NCBI GenBank assembly: GCA_004026145.2 | Contig: CP034980.1 | Coordinates: 2,834,151-2,898,150 of the forward strand | From: Takifugu bimaculatus | Taxonomy: Eukaryota; Chordata; Actinopteri; Tetraodontiformes; Tetraodontidae | Length of the DNA: 64,000 nt | Direction: 5' to 3' | Shown: in pieces, positions 60,080-64,000 of the stretch | Position numbering within the stretch: the stretch's first letter is position 1 | How the letters are laid out: every line of letters starts with the position of its first letter | The notes under the pieces: generated by a model | Seen by the model: only the letters and a program-made list of their open reading frames with translations | Told to the model about the DNA's origin: nothing | Database searches by the model: none | Translations under genes and position numbers: made by a program

Positions 60080-63000
60080 GCAATATGTCTGGGATGGACG
60101 GCACACAGAGGATCCATACAGCTGTCGGTCAACAGTAGAGCCATTAATACGCACCGGCAGGAGCACGATGTGCTGATGTACATATGCATCCCACAATATT
60201 TTCCACCGCCAAGAAGTTGGGAGGAAACTTGTGCTGATAGCACTTCTACAGAAGTTTTATTTGGAACTCGAGAGCCAGAACCGCACTGGCAAGGTCTGGA
60301 TTTCATACTTTCATTGGAGCCTTAGCTGTCTCTATAGCAACCACTGAAGGCAGTTGCTGTGGTAATCACTTGCTGTTCCTGCCCCTGGCGTCGATAAGCG
60401 TTTGAAGTTGTCCCATAGGTGCGTCTCTGAAACGGTTAACTCCGCAGCTCCCCGGGTAGACGAGTTCGCCGGCGCTTTTATTTGTTTCTTTGATGTTTCC
60501 TGGTGACGCCGTCATCTGGCAGCCGGGTTTATCTGGAGGTGTTCGGGGGTGAGTGAGCGCTGGGCCACGGTCTGACATTGATGCTAAAGCCAAAAGAATA
60601 GGTCAATGTGTCTGCTGGTCTGTGGACGCGCTGTGCAAACGAGACGCCCGCCACTACGGCGCGGCGTCCCGCCCGGGGGTGAGGGGTCAGAAGCAGTTAG
60701 CCAAAGACAGGCAACAGGCGCTGACACCAGTCAGAATGGCAGATGTCCACACAAGCAGGCAGGGGCAGCGCACGAGGGCACGGGACGGGCCAGCGCTGGC
60801 GTGTCCAGGCTGTCCCCGCAGGACATGGCAGAAGCAGACAGAGGCATTTCTAACCGGGCAGCAGGGTTCACCCACCACACCCCCGCTCCTAATAGACCCA
60901 GACCCACGTTAGTGGCTGACAGAATCAATCAGGAGCTGATGACAGAGGTGCTCTCACGGACGACCACATCTGTGCACGCTATCAACGCAAGACCTTCTCC
61001 ACGAGGACACCCTGGCAACAGTTACGCAAGCGAGGACACTGAAGACAGGATGTGGAGATAAAGCCTGGAACTGATGGAACTTTAGCGGCTCGTGCGCGGG
61101 TCAGCGTTAACACTCTTTTGTGGGGAACAGCCCTGAGTCCAGCGCTGCGCGTGCACGTGGCGGACATCGCGAGACAAGAGGGGACGGTCTTGACTCAAAC
61201 TAGCTTTAAATGATGGATGAGGCAAACTTAGGAGCACACGTGGCATCCACGGGCCAGAGGAGGCCAACGCCAACATCTGCACTATTCCTGTTCATCCAGC
61301 CGGGAAACACACACGCACACGCACAGACACACACACACACACACACACACACACAGCCGACGTGCACACGTTTGTTCAGTGATGCATCAAGTTCTGCTGC
61401 CATCGATTGCGGTTCGAAGTCCAAATCTCAGATTTGGGTTTAGTTTTGGATCGTGGGTCGTCTGTGACCCAAATTTAAATGAAATTAAACCTGCTGCTTT
61501 CATATTTCACTAAAATAACCGGCTGAATGGCTCAGTTTGCCATTTCTTCTCCCTTCAGCGTTAATCCTAATGCTCACACATCAGATTTGGCAGGATTTGC
61601 TTCAGCTACATCCGGATAGCTTCCTTTTTTATTTTTTAATGGCTGCCTTATTTCCTGATTGATGGGATGTAGTCGGCCACTCGTGTTTTTTACTCACAGT
61701 TGTGAGAAACAAACAGGATGACAGGGACACAACCACCACTCTGCTGATTATGGGCTCGGATTCTGCGCAGAACAACCTGAGGTCAACGTTCTCTCTTCTG
61801 CTGTAAAGCAAATCAGCCCGATGTCGGATAGTCATGGGGTCAAGGCCCACTTTTTCAGCCGTATCTGTTTGCCGCGATTTCAAACTCCGCTCCGTATGCT
61901 CCGGTCCACAGTCTGGCACCTCCCTCTGCTTTAGTTCAGAAACACCAGAACAGGATCATTAACCCTCCTCTGGAATCTCTCCACTGGATCAGACTGTGGT
62001 CTAGACTGGAATTTAATGTTTATTTCTTTTAATGGCCTTTATTACTTTATTATTACTTTATTTATTAATTTATTACTTATGTAATGTGTTGCTTTATTTG
62101 TGTGGTGAACGCTGGTCTCCCCTTCGTGTGCTACCCGTTTATTTCAATAACAATGACCTGCCTATTTTCCCCAGTGCAAACATGCCGAGAGGATCACATA
62201 GGCCATAAAAAAAGACATTGTGGGAATGTTTTTGTCTCTAAATCTGCAATGAGGTTTATGTGCTGCAGACCGACATTTCTATAAACACAACCCGGGTTTG
62301 TGTTCACCCTTAAACTGTGAGGTCATCGATCCATTAACCCTAACTTTGCCCAGCAGGTAAATGTCAGAAACTTTCCTCTGGGTCACATTAAAGGGTTGGA
62401 ACAATTGACCACAATTTATGTGGTCATATTGGTGGAGGACATGAAGCGGCCCAAGAGGGTACTTGTGGTAAATAGTGCTAGGAACTCTGGGGCCTTATCT
62501 CAGTGTTAGCTTAAAGAGGCAGGAGAACTATAGCAACATGCAGTATTTTTCATGGATGGTGGCTGACAGAGAAAGCTGAGGTATCAGGACGGAGAAGGCT
62601 GATTTGTGCATCCTTTAAGAACGCAGAAGAAGAAGAAGAAAAAGTGTTATAAAAGAGGTCCGTGACATTAAAGGGGAACGTGAACTCCTGCCACCATCGT
62701 GCTGTGGGATCAATGCGAGATGGAAGGAAGTATAAAGAAGGCACAGAGGAGCGCAGCAGGTAAAGTAGAGACAGAAGGGAAAATGTCGTCACGCGGCCCA
62801 CAGTGGAGCTCAGGAACTCCCGTCACAGCACATGGGGTGGGCGTAAGGCTGTGGGAGAGACAATGAGGGGGACTCCACGGACCCACGGGACAGCGTGAGA
62901 GATGCTGGACTGCAAGAAGAAAGCAGCGGTCGGGAGAAAAGAGGAGAAAGGGAGTAGAGAGGGAGGGAGGCAGTCCCGTCCCTCGCCCCCTCAGCCCAGT

Positions 63001-64000
63001 GACAGCAGACAGGAGAGCCGGGCTGCTGCTAACCACCCACTGAGCAACGGTAACCAGGGGAGCCCTGTTGCCTTCCACCCACTCTCCATCCAATAACAGC
63101 CAGTACCTTTCCTCCCACCACACTGCTACTCACAGGCTCTACTTATTACCCTGACCCACCCACCCACCCACTCACCCACGCGGCGTCACGCTCCACGGGC
63201 AGACGGTGGATTAGTCACAGCAGGAGAGAATTCTGAAACAAACAGTGCGAAGCGCTGACATATGACACGGAGGTGGAGCCCTCCCACACGGGCTTTCCTC
63301 TGGCATTCTGCAGGCGGGGTGTCACGGTGACACGCCGATTCTGGTGTCATGGTTTTGGCGATGTGGAGCGCCGGGGAGATGGCGGCGTGCTGGTCCGCTT
63401 CGGTCCGCCTCACGCGCTGGTTCGGAAGACGGGAATGATGAGATGACAGACCGTCATTCTGAGCCCAGATGGTGAATGGCTGTAGGGATCAAAGACCTGT
63501 GGGTTACGGAGCTCCTTCTTGCACAATCTGACTGGAGTCGCACAAACTGTTACACAATAAGCGTTGGAACACGCAGCTCCGAGCGTCTCGGGTTGCTGAA
63601 ACGTGTCGTCTTGACAAATTAATTCCCTGTTAAATTAAATGCAGTTTAAAGCGAGATTAGTCTCCAGTCATGTTAGCAGCCGCGCGAGGCTTTATTTGAG
63701 GATGACGGCGCTTTAAGTCGATTCTCCGACGCTCCCAACAACAGCGAGGGGGGATTTGCTCCTTTTTGTGTTGTGCATTAAATTGGAAAATACAGCAAAT
63801 ATCAAAATACCAACAAGTTCAATATTTAATGGAGGTAAACAGAATAATAATGAAGCACCACAAGGCTGCAGAGACACTCCGTGTGGAAGACCTCACTCTG
63901 TAAACACAGAAAACCGTGTTTCTGTAGAATAATTACAATATCAAGGGATTAATGAATTTACTGGTGGGGGCCACGGCCCACAGGGCCCACAGAGGTTGGA
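60080..64000. other. No recognised gene
   Basis: Mixed-composition sequence with a (CA)n run at about 61328-61355, a GAA-rich stretch near 62627 and a (CCCA)n stretch near 63153-63178. I found no exon series, RNA gene or intact transposon. The far 5' flank of ctbp1 may lie here. Confidence 0.5.

Noticed and set aside
59496..60325. Open frames on both sides of and across the gap at 59980-60079
   Set aside because: They only appear long because N bases are read as open; no family resemblance.
1..64000. CRISPR arrays, rRNA or tRNA genes, bacterial operon signals
   Set aside because: None seen by eye; the window is eukaryotic. tRNAs could be missed without a covariance-model scan.

Overview
This is a vertebrate nuclear genome window, almost certainly from a teleost fish. 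The genes are split into many short exons with GT/AG introns. There are long (GT)n and poly-G tracts, fish-type L2-like and RTE-like LINE fragments, a pogo/Tigger-like MITE, and three 100-N scaffold gaps (3842-3941, 29077-29176, 59980-60079). All confidently recognised genes are read from the minus strand.

Right half (29-64 kb): this is ordinary single-copy DNA. Going left along the minus strand it holds (i) ctbp1, the C-terminal-binding-protein corepressor, with all nine coding exons (57461 to 53543, 444 aa) and a probable long 3'UTR to about 50.7 kb; (ii) spon2 (mindin), with five coding exons (44775 to 38074, 332 aa); and (iii) the first seven coding exons of a kdm3b-type histone H3K9 demethylase (36115 to 29177), cut by a gap before its catalytic part. 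ctbp1 and spon2 are also neighbours at human 4p16.3, which supports both identifications. Nothing convincing was recognised from 57.5 to 64 kb beyond the probable ctbp1 promoter region and simple repeats.

Left half (1-29 kb): positions 1-3841 are a near-identical second copy of 30534-34374, carrying kdm3b exons 2 and 3, and end at a gap. This looks like a retained haplotype or a real partial duplication. Between the first two gaps (3942-29076) lies a separate contig with a tandem array of five units, called A to E here, spaced 4.84, 4.84, 5.40 and 6.00 kb apart.

Each ancestral unit carries three genes. The first is an eight-exon gene whose N-terminus is the tandem-Tudor (Agenet) module of the FMR1/FXR family, but which lacks the KH and RGG domains (275 aa predicted). 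The second is glod5 (glyoxalase-domain protein, 165 aa). The third is a divergently oriented 3' fragment of a YrdC/Sua5-like gene whose ATG lies 35 bp from the glod5 ATG. The Tudor gene is intact in B, C and E, gap-truncated in A, and frameshifted and stripped of its 5' flank in D. glod5 is intact in C and E, internally deleted in A and B, and absent in D, where an L2-like LINE replaces it. A pogo-like MITE sits in the 3'UTR of copies B and C, with clean empty sites in D and E.

The array of KH-less FXR-like Tudor genes is the most unusual content. Its position inside kdm3b rests only on gap joins and should be treated as unproven.
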